In this document: positions 1 to 8,989 of the stretch, piece by piece
How the letters are laid out: each line of letters starts with the position of its first letter
Position numbering within the stretch: the stretch's first letter is position 1
Source of the DNA: Ammoniphilus sp. YIM 78166
GTDB lineage: Bacteria > Bacillota > Bacilli > Aneurinibacillales > RAOX-1
Direction: 5' to 3'
DNA: 64,000 nt
NCBI RefSeq assembly: GCF_004522215.1
Contig: NZ_SDLR01000006.1
Location: forward strand, 194,196-258,195
Notes under the pieces: generated by a model
What the model saw: only the letters and a program-made list of their open reading frames with translations
Told to the model about the DNA's origin: nothing
The model's database searches: none
Made by a program: the position numbers and the translations under genes

Positions 1-724
1 CCGCCTCAATCTTATTCAACTCCGCAATCGCATCCGTGAGCTGAATCTCCCCACCAGCACCGGGCTTCTGATTATCCAAAATTTCAAAAATCTTCGGACT
101 CAAAATATACCGTCCCATAATCGCTAGATTCGAAGGAGCAACTTCTTTCTTCGGCTTCTCCACTAAATTACTTACCGTGTAGAAACGGTCATGAATGACC
201 TTAGCATCCACAATGCCATATCTCGACACCTCATCATCCGATACATGCTGCACACCGATAACCGAAGCTTTATAACGATCATACTGCGCAATCATTTGCT
301 TCAAACAAGGTTTGTCCGATTGTACGATGTCATCCCCGAGCAATACGGCAAACGGTTCATTGCCAATAAACTTCCTTGCACACCAAATGGCATGCCCTAA
401 TCCCTTGGCTTCCTTTTGACGGATGTAATGAATATCTACCATTTTGGAAGATTTCTGTACTTCACTTAATAAATCCATCTTCCCTTTTTCCAATAGATTC
501 TGCTCTAACTCAAACGAGTTATCAAAATGATCTTCAATCGCACGTTTTCCTTTACCAGTCACAATAATAATATCTTCAATACCGGATTCCACGGCTTCTT
601 CTACGATGTATTGAATCGTGGGTTTATCTACAATCGGCAGCATTTCCTTGGGCATAGCCTTGGTCGCTGGCAAGAACCTTGTTCCCAAGCCCGCTGCGGG
701 GATAATGGCCTTTCTTACTTTCAT
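1..724 (-). CDS. galU: UTP--glucose-1-phosphate uridylyltransferase, 3' part outside window
   Basis: Makes UDP-glucose from UTP and glucose-1-phosphate in the cytoplasm, the precursor for exopolysaccharide and teichoic acid glucosylation. The reverse strand reads MKVRKAIIPAAGLGTRFLPA, the nucleotidyltransferase signature of GalU/GtaB, followed by KEMLPIVDKP and later VEKPKKEVAPSNLA and GAGGEIQLTDAI. About 241 codons are visible; the C-terminus lies beyond position 1, so this is partial because of the window edge. The start at 724 has AGGAGAG just upstream. It follows the capD-type gene by 24 bp on the same strand and is probably co-transcribed with it. Confidence 0.95.
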   Translation of the reverse strand, partial: MKVRKAIIPAAGLGTRFLPATKAMPKEMLPIVDKPTIQYIVEEAVESGIEDIIIVTGKGKRAIEDHFDNSFELEQNLLEKGKMDLLSEVQKSSKMVDIHYIRQKEAKGLGHAIWCARKFIGNEPFAVLLGDDIVQSDKPCLKQMIAQYDRYKASVIGVQHVSDDEVSRYGIVDAKVIHDRFYTVSNLVEKPKKEVAPSNLAIMGRYILSPKIFEILDNQKPGAGGEIQLTDAIAELNKIEA

Positions 725-748
725 CGAAAACTCTCCTCTTAAATCTAT

Positions 749-2572
749 TTATTTCATCACACTTACAAGCTTCTTCTTCACTTCCACCCGATTATTCGCC
801 AAATCCAACAACCGCTTCTTCAACTCCTGGGTTTCCATATGAACATTCTCAATGACTTCGTGTATTTCTTCTATATATAAGTTCGATGTTTTTCCTATGT
901 AAATCTTGGGGTAGACCTGATGATCATGGACTTCGTTTTCATTCAACAGCTCTTCAAACAATTTCTCTCCTGGCCGGATCCCAGTAAAGCGAATCGGGAT
1001 TTCTTCCTCGGTATACCCCGACAGCTTGATTAAATTTTTGGCTAAATCGACGATCTTCACCGGTTCCCCCATATCCAAGACGAAGATTTCTCCTCCTTGG
1101 GCAAGGGCTCCGGCTTGGAGCACCAATCGAGAAGCTTCCGGTATGGTCATGAAGTAGCGTTTCATTTCGGGATCGGTGACCGTTACCGGCCCACCTTTTT
1201 TAATCTGCTCTTTAAAAAGAGGGATGACACTTCCGCGGCTTCCTAGGACATTTCCGAATCGAACGGCCACGAAGCGCGTAGCACTTCGCTTATCGAGGTC
1301 TTGGATGATCATCTCGGCTAAGCGCTTGGTCGCTCCCATGACATTAGGTGGATTGACGGCTTTATCCGTTGAGATCATGACAAAGGTCTGAACTCGATGA
1401 GTATCGGCGGCATCGGCGACATTTTTCGTTCCCATGATATTGTTTTTCACGGCTTCTTCCGGGTTTCGTTCCATTAAGGGAACATGCTTATGAGCCGCGG
1501 CATGGAACACGACTTGTGGTTGATGTTTAGCCATGATGCTGAACATCTTGTCACGGTCCTGAACATCGGCGATTTCGGTGATGTACTCGATATGATGGAC
1601 GTTATTCCCTTTTAATTCTAATTCAATAGAATGAATACTGTTTTCTCCATGCCCGAGCAAGATCACGGTTTTGGGAGAGAATTTGGATACTTGTCGGCAC
1701 ACTTCGGATCCGATGGACCCTCCGGCCCCGGTGACAAGGATGACGTTCCCTTGGATATATTGTTCAATCGCATCGGTATCGAGCTCGACGGGTTCTCTTC
1801 CCAATAAGTCCTCGACCTGGACATCTCGGACATCACTGACGGCGATTTTTCCGGTCATTAAGTCTTCCAGCATGGGAACGATCTGAGCTTTGGCACGGGT
1901 TTTATTGCATTCTTCTACTATGCCATTCAAGGACTTCTTGCTTAAGGATGGGATGGCGATAATAATGTTCTGAATCCCTAATACCTTAACCGTTTCTTCG
2001 ATCTTTTCTCTTCCTCCGACCACGGGAAGTCCGAGAATTTCTAACCTTTGCTTAGTCGGATCATCATCGATAAAGGCCACCGGATAAATCTCGACATTCG
2101 GGTTGTGCTTGAGCTGTCTGGCGATCATGGTTCCCGCGGCACCAGCTCCCACGATCAAGGCTTTTTTCTTATTCGTCTGGTCGGTTGCGACATAGCTATC
2201 CCGGTACAATCTCCAGGAGAAACGAACCCCTCCGATGAAGATGATGTGCATCATCCAGGTGATGATCATGGCCCGGTAGTAAAGTTCTTGTACGAGGATC
2301 AATTGGATAAGCAAGGCAAGAAGAATGGAAAACGTCACACCTTTAAAGACGGAAATTAATTCTCCGACACTCGCGTACTTCCATACTCGTTTATACAGCT
2401 TATACCGATTGGCAAAGAAGTGATGTCCAAAGAAAAGCACGAGGGAGCTGACGCCGATGACGAAACCCGGTCTTTCTCTGGGAACTAGAATATAATGGCT
2501 TACATAGATTGAACTTAATACGATCAATGAATCGATCAATATTAAGGTAAGCAGACGTCTCTGGTAGGTCAC
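749..2572 (-). CDS. CapD/PglF-type NDP-sugar 4,6-dehydratase (polysaccharide biosynthesis)
   Basis: Membrane-anchored UDP-N-acetylhexosamine 4,6-dehydratase/epimerase of the CapD/WbpM/PglF family, which begins synthesis of deoxy-amino sugars for surface polysaccharide. About four membrane helices occupy residues 8-125; then comes a CoA-binding-like Rossmann domain (VGAGAAGTM near 140) and the catalytic SDR domain with GAGGSIGSE (near 282), STDKAVNPPNVMGATKR and GNVLGSRGSV. The frame opens at a GTG at 2590, but the AGGAGG lies on top of that codon, so I prefer the GTG at 2572 (about 607 aa). It stands in the position of epsC in Bacillus eps operons, after the kinase genes and before galU. A terminator-like hairpin separates it from the phosphatase gene upstream. 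Confidence 0.9.
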   Translation of the reverse strand: MTYQRRLLTLILIDSLIVLSSIYVSHYILVPRERPGFVIGVSSLVLFFGHHFFANRYKLYKRVWKYASVGELISVFKGVTFSILLALLIQLILVQELYYRAMIITWMMHIIFIGGVRFSWRLYRDSYVATDQTNKKKALIVGAGAAGTMIARQLKHNPNVEIYPVAFIDDDPTKQRLEILGLPVVGGREKIEETVKVLGIQNIIIAIPSLSKKSLNGIVEECNKTRAKAQIVPMLEDLMTGKIAVSDVRDVQVEDLLGREPVELDTDAIEQYIQGNVILVTGAGGSIGSEVCRQVSKFSPKTVILLGHGENSIHSIELELKGNNVHHIEYITEIADVQDRDKMFSIMAKHQPQVVFHAAAHKHVPLMERNPEEAVKNNIMGTKNVADAADTHRVQTFVMISTDKAVNPPNVMGATKRLAEMIIQDLDKRSATRFVAVRFGNVLGSRGSVIPLFKEQIKKGGPVTVTDPEMKRYFMTIPEASRLVLQAGALAQGGEIFVLDMGEPVKIVDLAKNLIKLSGYTEEEIPIRFTGIRPGEKLFEELLNENEVHDHQVYPKIYIGKTSNLYIEEIHEVIENVHMETQELKKRLLDLANNRVEVKKKLVSVMK

Positions 2573-2590
2573 ACTAACCTTCCTCCTCAC

Positions 2591-2936
2591 GAAAAATCAT
2601 ATCTATTTCTTTTTTTCTGTCGGAATCATAGGGTTCACAAAGCAGTTAGAATCGCGATAGAACCCTTAATTCCACCATCTGACTTCCATGACAAATGGCC
2701 TAGCTAAGGACTCTATCGTAAAAAGAGTTAAAACATTGAAAAAACAAACAACTTTAAGTATAATGATAAAGAAAGGGTTTTCACACCCTTTCTTTTCTGA
2801 CTTATTATGTATAGGGCATCTAACCCAACCTCACACCACACCTTCGACAATCCAAGTCTAAGGTAGAGGATCTACCCACAGCGTGATCGAGTGCCTCTCT
2901 TGATAACGGTAAGGAGACATCACCGTAGCTATAAGG
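2591..2936 (-). ncRNA. structured intercistronic leader before the capD gene (possible EAR-like element)
   Basis: A 346-bp gap inside an otherwise tight polysaccharide gene set. On the minus strand it holds several local hairpins (ACGGT...ACCGT near 2885-2930, GGTAGA-TCC-TCTACC near 2860) and then a strong hairpin at 2769-2796. In Bacillus eps operons the EAR antitermination RNA occupies the same place, between the kinase and the epsC/capD-like gene. I recognise the position and the hairpins but cannot confirm the EAR consensus. Confidence 0.3.
2769..2796. terminator. hairpin terminator between phosphatase and capD genes
   Basis: Ten-base-pair perfect stem AAGAAAGGGT / ACCCTTTCTT with a 6-nt loop and T-rich flanks on both strands. 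It lies 140 bp downstream of the phosphatase stop on the minus strand, so it would end or attenuate the cpsCDB transcript before capD. Confidence 0.7.
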
Positions 2937-3701
2937 CTAAAAAATTCCAAACCACTTCTTCTTATACTTCTGCACAGGAATGAGCTCGCAGTCCTTCCCC
3001 GCGACCACCTTCTCTGCGTATTCGCAATACAGATCCACGTAATCCGCTCCGAATCGCTTCGATAGCTCGTTATACGCCTCGCTTAAAATCACACCACGGC
3101 TGCCGGTGTTATGAGCATCACTGGCAATAAAGTGGACCATATGGTGCTTGATCATGTCTTGGCTCAACCTTTGAATTTTCTTTCCAAACTTTCCGACAAC
3201 ACTGGCTGCTGTCAATTGAGCCATGGCACCCTGTTTTACAAGCCGATAAAGCAAGTTAATATTTTCACTAATCTCTTTATTTCGCTCCGGATGCGGGATG
3301 ATCGGGATGATCCCTTGCATCTGAAGATTAAAGACGAGTGATTCCATATACCGCGGAACATGATCTCGCGGCAACTCTAGTAATATGTATCGTTGACCTT
3401 GGTTGTAAGTTAAAATTAGTTCTTGCTTGAGATCTTCCACTTCACTGCCATTTACCCGAAGTTCCATGCTAGGGAGGATGGTCAAATCGATCCCTTGTTC
3501 CTTTACTAACGCTTGAACTTCTTGGCAGCGGGCTAAGATCCGCTCCGGAGGATTCGTATACGTGCCATCCTTATGATGAGGAGTGGCTACGATGGTTCGG
3601 ATTCCATCCGAAACGGCTTGCCTGGCCATCGAGAGTGTGTCTTCTGGAGTCTGTGCCCCGTCATCAAGACCAAATAAGATATGGGAATGAATGTCGATCA
3701 T
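2937..3701 (-). CDS. ywqE: CpsB/YwqE-type PHP-domain protein tyrosine phosphatase
   Basis: Manganese-dependent phosphotyrosine phosphatase that dephosphorylates the BY-kinase encoded next to it. The N-terminus MIDIHSHILFGLDDGAQ is the first metal-binding motif of PHP phosphatases; TPHHKDGTY (near 40), HPERN (near 137) and SDAHN (near 195) are the others. At 254 aa it is full length for the family. AAGGAG lies before the ATG. The kinase gene upstream ends in a strong hairpin, so the phosphatase may be attenuated relative to the kinase. Confidence 0.92.
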   Translation of the reverse strand: MIDIHSHILFGLDDGAQTPEDTLSMARQAVSDGIRTIVATPHHKDGTYTNPPERILARCQEVQALVKEQGIDLTILPSMELRVNGSEVEDLKQELILTYNQGQRYILLELPRDHVPRYMESLVFNLQMQGIIPIIPHPERNKEISENINLLYRLVKQGAMAQLTAASVVGKFGKKIQRLSQDMIKHHMVHFIASDAHNTGSRGVILSEAYNELSKRFGADYVDLYCEYAEKVVAGKDCELIPVQKYKKKWFGIF

Positions 3702-3862
3702 GGGTATTCTCCTTAGAAAACTGGGTTAGCGTCAAGCCTTATGAAGGCGTTGGCGGCATCCTATGAAAATAGTCCTATCAAAGTCCATTATATCGACAGC
3801 AACCCTGGTTTACAACTACTATTTTTTCCATTTCGTGTCAGTCCTTGTCGAATAAAACAATA

Positions 3863-3898
3863 AAAAAAATAGAAATGTCGAAGCATTTCTATTTTTTT
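3863..3898. terminator. terminator after tyrosine kinase gene
   Basis: A 15-bp perfect stem (A7-TAGAAATG pairing with CATTTCTA-T7) with a 6-nt loop, overlapping the stop codon of the kinase gene. The run of T on either strand makes it a bidirectional intrinsic terminator or attenuator inside the cps gene set. Confidence 0.8.
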
Positions 3899-4587
3899 CG
3901 GGCACCGTAGTAATAGTAGTAGTAACTATCCCCTTGCATCTTTTTGTTATTCAACACAACGCCAAGAATATTGGCTTTAACATTTTGCAGCTGGGTCTTG
4001 GCCTTTAAGGCTACATCCTTGTTGGTGGTGCCTGAATCCACGACAAGAATCACCCCATCGAGCTTCGATGCTAGGATCTGCGCATCCGCTACAGCAATGA
4101 CCGGTGGTGTATCGAATAAGACTTGGTCGTATTGTTCAGAGACCTCTTGGATAAACCTTGTCATCGCCTTGGAGTTTAATAATTCTGCAGGGTTTGGCGG
4201 AATCGGACCTGCTGTAATGATATCTAAGTTCGGAATTAATGTTTTCTGAACGACATTGGCCATGGATTCTTGTCCGGCTAGGACTGTAGTCAGCCCCAAG
4301 CGATTGGTTAGGTCAAAAGTATGATGAACCGTTGGCTTACGTAAATCCGCATCGACGAGAAGCGTGCGTTTTTCGGTTTGGGCCGTGACCACAGCAAGGT
4401 TCGCGACGGTCGTTGATTTCCCCTCAGAAGGCCCGGTACTCGTGACCATGATGGCACGAAGATCGGTATCCACTCCAGCAAACTCGATATTCGTACGAAG
4501 GGTCCGATAAGACTCAGAGATGGGCGACTTCGGGTTCGTTAGGGATATCAGACTTCGTTTGACTTTTTCGATGATCTTAGACTTCAA
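3889..4587 (-). CDS. ywqD: CpsD/YwqD-type bacterial tyrosine kinase
   Basis: Autophosphorylating BY-kinase that regulates polysaccharide polymerisation and UDP-sugar enzymes together with its membrane adaptor. It shows SPISESYRTLRTNIEF at the start, Walker A TSTGPSEGKSTT, Walker A' LLVDADLRKP, Walker B VLFDTPP and a C-terminal tyrosine cluster (six consecutive Y) before GARKK, where autophosphorylation occurs in this family. The open frame extends to 4653, but GGGAGG precedes a TTG at 4587 that gives the usual N-terminus (about 232 aa) and an 11-bp overlap with the adaptor gene, so I chose that start. Confidence 0.92.
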   Translation of the reverse strand: MKSKIIEKVKRSLISLTNPKSPISESYRTLRTNIEFAGVDTDLRAIMVTSTGPSEGKSTTVANLAVVTAQTEKRTLLVDADLRKPTVHHTFDLTNRLGLTTVLAGQESMANVVQKTLIPNLDIITAGPIPPNPAELLNSKAMTRFIQEVSEQYDQVLFDTPPVIAVADAQILASKLDGVILVVDSGTTNKDVALKAKTQLQNVKANILGVVLNNKKMQGDSYYYYYYGARKK

Positions 4588-5326
4588 CTTGCTTCCCTCC
4601 CGCTGGCGACAAGGCGGCCTCTTTTTCCTCTTGACGATAATCAATCTTGGCAATAGCCCCGAGAACGGATAAGCCTAATACTCGCTCAATGTCTTGTTCG
4701 GTTTTTAGTGTGTTGTCTAGGTACTCCAGCAAGAACACCAAACCAACCGCGGTCATCAGACCGACAACAAACGCAATCACCATATTCAATAGCGGCTTCG
4801 GCTTCACCGGGGAAGGATTGACTCCTACTTTCGCCTCAGCAAGCACTTGTACGTTATCGACATTCATAATCTTAACAATTTCTTCTTTAAACGTATTCGC
4901 AATTCCATTTGCTATATTCGCCGCAGCCATTGGATCCGGATCACTGACCGTAATCGCCATGACTTGAGAGTTTTGCACTGCGTTAACCTTAATCTTTGCG
5001 CCTAGTTGCGATGCCGTCATATCCAGTCCCATATTGGTAATGGTCTGCTCCAGGATTCGCGGACTTTTAATAATGACATTATAGGTCTCGATTAACTTGA
5101 GATTCGACTGGATATCATTCATCGTAGGAACAAACATCTCATTCTTGCTCTCACTCTTATTCACCAGCAATTGAGTCGATGATTCGTAGATGGGCGTAAT
5201 CACAAAAAAACTAATCACCCCACTCGTCACCGTCGCAATAAACGTAATCCCTATAATAATCCAAATCCGCTTCATGAGAATCTCAAATAATTCTCTTAGT
5301 TCAATGGTAGTTTCCTGCTGATCCAT
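4577..5326 (-). CDS. ywqC: Wzz/YwqC-type chain-length determinant, kinase activator
   Basis: Polysaccharide co-polymerase with two membrane helices (near residues 20-40 and 175-200) flanking an extracytoplasmic Wzz domain; its cytoplasmic tail activates the BY-kinase encoded next. Visible motifs are ELFEILMKRIWIIIG at the N-terminus and the proline-rich PSPVKPKPLLN before the second helix. At 249 aa it matches YwqC/CpsC size. It is the first gene of the minus-strand polysaccharide set and lies directly downstream of the 73-bp tandem repeats. Confidence 0.92.
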   Translation of the reverse strand: MDQQETTIELRELFEILMKRIWIIIGITFIATVTSGVISFFVITPIYESSTQLLVNKSESKNEMFVPTMNDIQSNLKLIETYNVIIKSPRILEQTITNMGLDMTASQLGAKIKVNAVQNSQVMAITVSDPDPMAAANIANGIANTFKEEIVKIMNVDNVQVLAEAKVGVNPSPVKPKPLLNMVIAFVVGLMTAVGLVFLLEYLDNTLKTEQDIERVLGLSVLGAIAKIDYRQEEKEAALSPAGGKQVEV

Positions 5327-5354
5327 CGGTTTCTCCCTTACCTATGTATTATTT

Positions 5355-5540
5355 AGAGTGCCTGTCACTCCCCGACTTTTGTCGATTGGAGTACCAATTA
5401 TTATAGCTTTCATTATACGACTTTAATAGAGTGCCTGTCACTCCCCGACTTTTGTCGATTGGAGTACCAATTATTATAGCTTTCATTATACGACTTTAAT
5501 AGAGTGCCTGTCACTCCCCGACTTTTGTCGATTGGAGTGC
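5355..5540 (+). repeat. 73-bp tandem repeat (about 2.5 copies) containing the dispersed-repeat head
   Basis: The GAGTGCCTGTCACTCCCCGA head begins at 5355, 5428 and 5501, exactly 73 bp apart, with near-identical spacers. Each complete spacer holds two minus-strand TATAAT hexamers (plus-strand ATTATA at 5400-5405 and 5412-5417 in copy 1). The array sits immediately upstream of the ywqC-like gene, where its promoter should be. Confidence 0.9.
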
Positions 5541-5645
5541 CAAAAAAACCCTAACCCTCTCAAACTCTAGCCCATAAGACCTACTCTATTAAACACCTTC
5601 CAAATTATATCCTAAATAGACAATTGTATCCATAGGAAAATAAAG

Positions 5646-5677
5646 AGAGTGCCTGTCACTCCCCGATTTTTGTCGAT
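5646..5677 (+). repeat. dispersed repeat head, isolated copy
   Basis: Another copy of the GAGTGCCTGTCACTCCCCGA...GTCGAT head, followed by GCCGTG as in the long versions. About 115 bp from the tandem array and without the terminator-like tail. The gap 5541-5948 otherwise holds only AT-rich sequence and the siderophore operon terminator. Confidence 0.85.
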
Positions 5678-5808
5678 GCCGTGACTTATTAGAGCTTCTT
5701 ATTTCTTAAACGATTATGCTCTGTTTTTTTTGATATTCAACCATATCCTTAGTCTGAGAATTTCTCTCATACGCAACTGTTAAGCTTAATGATCACGGTA
5801 ATGAAATA

Positions 5809-5839
5809 GGAGGCACCTATTATTTTCACAGGTGCCTCC
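5809..5839 (-). terminator. terminator of the siderophore operon
   Basis: Ten-base-pair perfect stem GGAGGCACCT / AGGTGCCTCC with an 11-nt AT-rich loop, 110 bp downstream of the last siderophore gene. On the minus strand it is followed by a T-rich stretch. Confidence 0.7.
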
Positions 5840-5948
5840 ATTCAACATGTTGCCTCAATATGGGTCTATCCTTCAGCCGGCTATCAACAAGGCCAACAAA
5901 AAAAGCTTACATAATAGAACCGTTTCTGTTAAGCCACGAACGAATCCC

Positions 5949-7772
5949 TTACGTCAAGGAACCAGCTTTAACAGAAACTGCGTGCAGAGGATTTCGAACT
6001 TGACCAAACTCAGAGGCATGTGGACGATCATCATCGTCATCATAGCCGTAATCGATCATCCGATTGCGGTTAAGGCATAGCTTCGTGAAGCTAGGTTTCA
6101 GGAGGTCAAACAGGCGGAATCGATCTTGCAGTTGCGGGAATCTCGCTTGATAGTGTTCAATCGATTCTCTCAGTTGCTTCCAGAACTCTACTTCGGAATA
6201 CTCATAATAGGTATGCAGAATATCTGCTAGATAACGCAAATGACAGACAAAGAGGCCGGTAAAAATAAACTGGCACAGCCCTTCAGGAGCCTCGCTGCGA
6301 AGGACGGGCTTCAGCGCTTCAGGTAGGGATTGCAACTCCGGCAACGGCTCCTGACTCACATTCACATCGTCCACAAAGTCCTTCATGGCCAAGCGATGCG
6401 GGGCAGCGTCCTTTAAGATGAGAACCGTATTCTGCCCGTGCGGTGAAAAAACCGTGCCATATTGATACAAATAATGAAGCAGCGGAGGCATCACCACTTG
6501 AAACAGCTTTTCTACCCAAGCCTCTGGACGTAAGCCCGAACGTTCCATGAGCGAAGCGATGAATGGCTTTCCTTTCCCATCCACGTGCAGCAGCGAGGCT
6601 AACGTAATCGCCTGTTCTCCCTCTTCCAGGAAGGAGTAGATGCTTTCTCTCCATATGCAGCCCAGCATTTCCAAGTATTGATAAGGGGCTCCCTTCAGCT
6701 TCGAATAATACGGATGATCAAAGTTGATGCTGGCCACCTCACCCGGCAGGATGACCCGGCATTCATCCCGCAGAAACGGATCGTTGTCGCGAATGGAGTG
6801 AATGTATTCCGTAATGGTCGGCGCCACCACCGTACGCTCTCCTGGCAATCCGCGATACACCAGGGTATTGAGAATGCTCATCGGCAATTTCACATGATGC
6901 TTTTCCTTATGGGACAGGTTGACAAAGGTTCGAACCGACTGCTGAGGCAAATAAATATCCAATCCGGCTCCAAGCGGCACCATCGCCTTCTTCGCTAATT
7001 CTCCCGGGAAAAAGGGAACCAGGATATTTTCCCACTGCCAACGATGCACAGGCAGGAAGAAATACTCCGCGTGATTCAATCCTTGCGTTTCCAGCTCTTC
7101 TTTAAATAAACGGACCTGCTCCTCTCCTAATTCCTGATGAACCAGTTTTTCATGGTTTAAGCCCGCCACCGCCTGATAGCTTGCGAAATCGTGATGAACG
7201 GCCACCCAAAAAAGCTGAACCGGCTTCTTTTGCTCCGGTGCATAAGCCAAGTAATCGGGGTAGCTAAATCCAATCCGCCCCTTATTATAGGTAATCCACG
7301 GATGACCCTCCATCTCCCCTTCGAGCTCTGCATAGTCGAGCTCGGCCAAATCCAGCTCCTGCTTTTGCTTCTTGGCGAGAATGTGCGCATCAGCCAGCAG
7401 CGTATTGTTATATTCCTTAATCAGATGCCCGGTGGTCAGCGGCTTCATTCCGACGGTTTCCTGAATATCTAGAATAAACTGCAGCGGATCAACCGCCGTT
7501 TCCCATTTGCCTTCCGCATAACGAAGGATGGTTTCAGGGTAAACATGATAGCTGTCCATCAGGCGATCTTCGGCCTCAAATTGATATTCGACCCGCTCCT
7601 CTGCCTTCAGTTCAAGCCGGTACACCTTGCGTTTCCCTTTGACTTCCATCACTTCCGGGTGGATGATGTCTTCGTACATAAACTCGGACAGCATTTTGGT
7701 TAACAGCCTTACCCCCGCTTCCTCCCAGATTTCCGGTTTCAACGCATCGCGCAATTCCTTCATGTTTTGCAT
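5949..7772 (-). CDS. IucA/IucC-family siderophore synthetase (RhbF-like, final condensation)
   Basis: NRPS-independent siderophore synthetase: adenylates a carboxylate of citrate, or of the mono-amide, and condenses it with an N-hydroxy-N-acetyl-diaminopropane. About 607 aa, normal for the family. EGHPWITYNKGRIGFS (near 155-170) is the IucA/C ATP-binding signature, and the C-terminal FhuF-like region has HGQNTVLILKD. It is the last gene of the operon, in the rhbF position, and pairs with the synthetase at 10804. Which synthetase performs which condensation is inferred from gene order only. Confidence 0.9.
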   Translation of the reverse strand: MQNMKELRDALKPEIWEEAGVRLLTKMLSEFMYEDIIHPEVMEVKGKRKVYRLELKAEERVEYQFEAEDRLMDSYHVYPETILRYAEGKWETAVDPLQFILDIQETVGMKPLTTGHLIKEYNNTLLADAHILAKKQKQELDLAELDYAELEGEMEGHPWITYNKGRIGFSYPDYLAYAPEQKKPVQLFWVAVHHDFASYQAVAGLNHEKLVHQELGEEQVRLFKEELETQGLNHAEYFFLPVHRWQWENILVPFFPGELAKKAMVPLGAGLDIYLPQQSVRTFVNLSHKEKHHVKLPMSILNTLVYRGLPGERTVVAPTITEYIHSIRDNDPFLRDECRVILPGEVASINFDHPYYSKLKGAPYQYLEMLGCIWRESIYSFLEEGEQAITLASLLHVDGKGKPFIASLMERSGLRPEAWVEKLFQVVMPPLLHYLYQYGTVFSPHGQNTVLILKDAAPHRLAMKDFVDDVNVSQEPLPELQSLPEALKPVLRSEAPEGLCQFIFTGLFVCHLRYLADILHTYYEYSEVEFWKQLRESIEHYQARFPQLQDRFRLFDLLKPSFTKLCLNRNRMIDYGYDDDDDRPHASEFGQVRNPLHAVSVKAGSLT

Positions 7773-7791
7773 AGGTTACACTCTCCCTTTT

Positions 7792-8982
7792 TTATTCATT
7801 AAGTACCTTCCTATCTTGAACCGCAGGCTGACGCTCCCGGCCAAAAAGGATCCATCGGGCCAAAACGAGATTGATCAAGCCGATCACGGCCGCAAAGATA
7901 AGCGGAGCCGCCAGGCTATAGGCGGAAACCCATGATGAGGCCAGCAAGGGCGCCGACAGCAGACCCACATTCTGAAAGGATGTAGCCACGGTATAATTCA
8001 AGTGCAATCGATCTTTGCTTTGCTGAAACAAATAAATCTCTAATGCCGCTTGCGAAAGCGCAAGGACAAAGCCGTATAGCACCCTCCCTGCAAAGAGAAG
8101 CAGCAAGCTGTGGGTGATTCCCTGCAAAAACAGACTTCCCGCCAATACGCAGCCAGCCAGAAGATAAACCAGGGGCAGCCGCTCCGGGATGCAAACCGTT
8201 CGGATGAAAGGATAGGCCACCATCGCCATCACGCTGGGAAGCAGGAAAAACCAGCTGCTTTCCGCTAAAGACAAGCCAAAATCGTTTACGATATAAGTGG
8301 TAAAGTAAGGGCGGACCACATTATTGGCGGTGTGGAAGGTGAACATCACCAGCCCTATCGCCAGCATGAACCCGATCGAGCCACCCTCCACTCCAGAAGA
8401 ACGGTTTTCCTTTCGCTTTTTGAAGGACACCTCCCGCAAGGTCAGCCAACAAAGGAGCCACAGGGCAAGATCACCTGCCGCCAACCCATAAAACAGGTGT
8501 AACGGGTGTTCCAGCTTCATCAGCCAAGCCCCTGCTAGGGTCGCCAGGATGATCGCAGAATGAAGAACGGCATAGTAACAGGCAGCAATCGAAGCACGCT
8601 GCTCCTTTCCTCCCCATTCGATCAGCAGGGGATAGATCAACAAGAAGCTGCTTTTGCCGATGAGCAACAGTACGGTAAACACCAAAAATTGCTGGGCGTT
8701 CGCAGACGCCCCCATGCCGATCAGCATGAACACAGAGATCCATTGACCCGCGTAAAGCAGGTGCTTCACTTCATAGTGCTGAGCCAGCCATCCCCATAAG
8801 GGCGCTGCGATAACGACGGTCAGACGGGCCGCAAAAATATAGGTCCCTGTATATTCCAAGTCCTTGATATCAAATACTTTTTCAAAAAACTGAGGATAAA
8901 ACGGTGACAAGGCCACTTCCGCAAAGACAAAATAAAACAGGCAAAAAAACAAGACGACTTGAATTCTTTGGGTATTCCTCAT
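7792..8982 (-). CDS. MFS transporter, probable siderophore exporter
   Basis: About 12 hydrophobic segments over roughly 396 residues, with WGWLAQHYEVKHLLYAGQ in the loop after helix 2, typical of the major facilitator family. It sits between the hydroxylase and the last synthetase of the siderophore operon, which suggests export of the finished siderophore; import cannot be excluded. The frame opens at 9015, but GAGGAAGCG precedes the ATG at 8982, a start 8 bp after the hydroxylase stop. Confidence 0.82.
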   Translation of the reverse strand: MRNTQRIQVVLFFCLFYFVFAEVALSPFYPQFFEKVFDIKDLEYTGTYIFAARLTVVIAAPLWGWLAQHYEVKHLLYAGQWISVFMLIGMGASANAQQFLVFTVLLLIGKSSFLLIYPLLIEWGGKEQRASIAACYYAVLHSAIILATLAGAWLMKLEHPLHLFYGLAAGDLALWLLCWLTLREVSFKKRKENRSSGVEGGSIGFMLAIGLVMFTFHTANNVVRPYFTTYIVNDFGLSLAESSWFFLLPSVMAMVAYPFIRTVCIPERLPLVYLLAGCVLAGSLFLQGITHSLLLLFAGRVLYGFVLALSQAALEIYLFQQSKDRLHLNYTVATSFQNVGLLSAPLLASSWVSAYSLAAPLIFAAVIGLINLVLARWILFGRERQPAVQDRKVLNE

Positions 8983-8989
8983 CGCTTCC

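Noticed and set aside
6319..6654. 111-aa minus frame inside the siderophore synthetase gene
   Set aside because: Out-of-phase shadow of a clearly coding frame.
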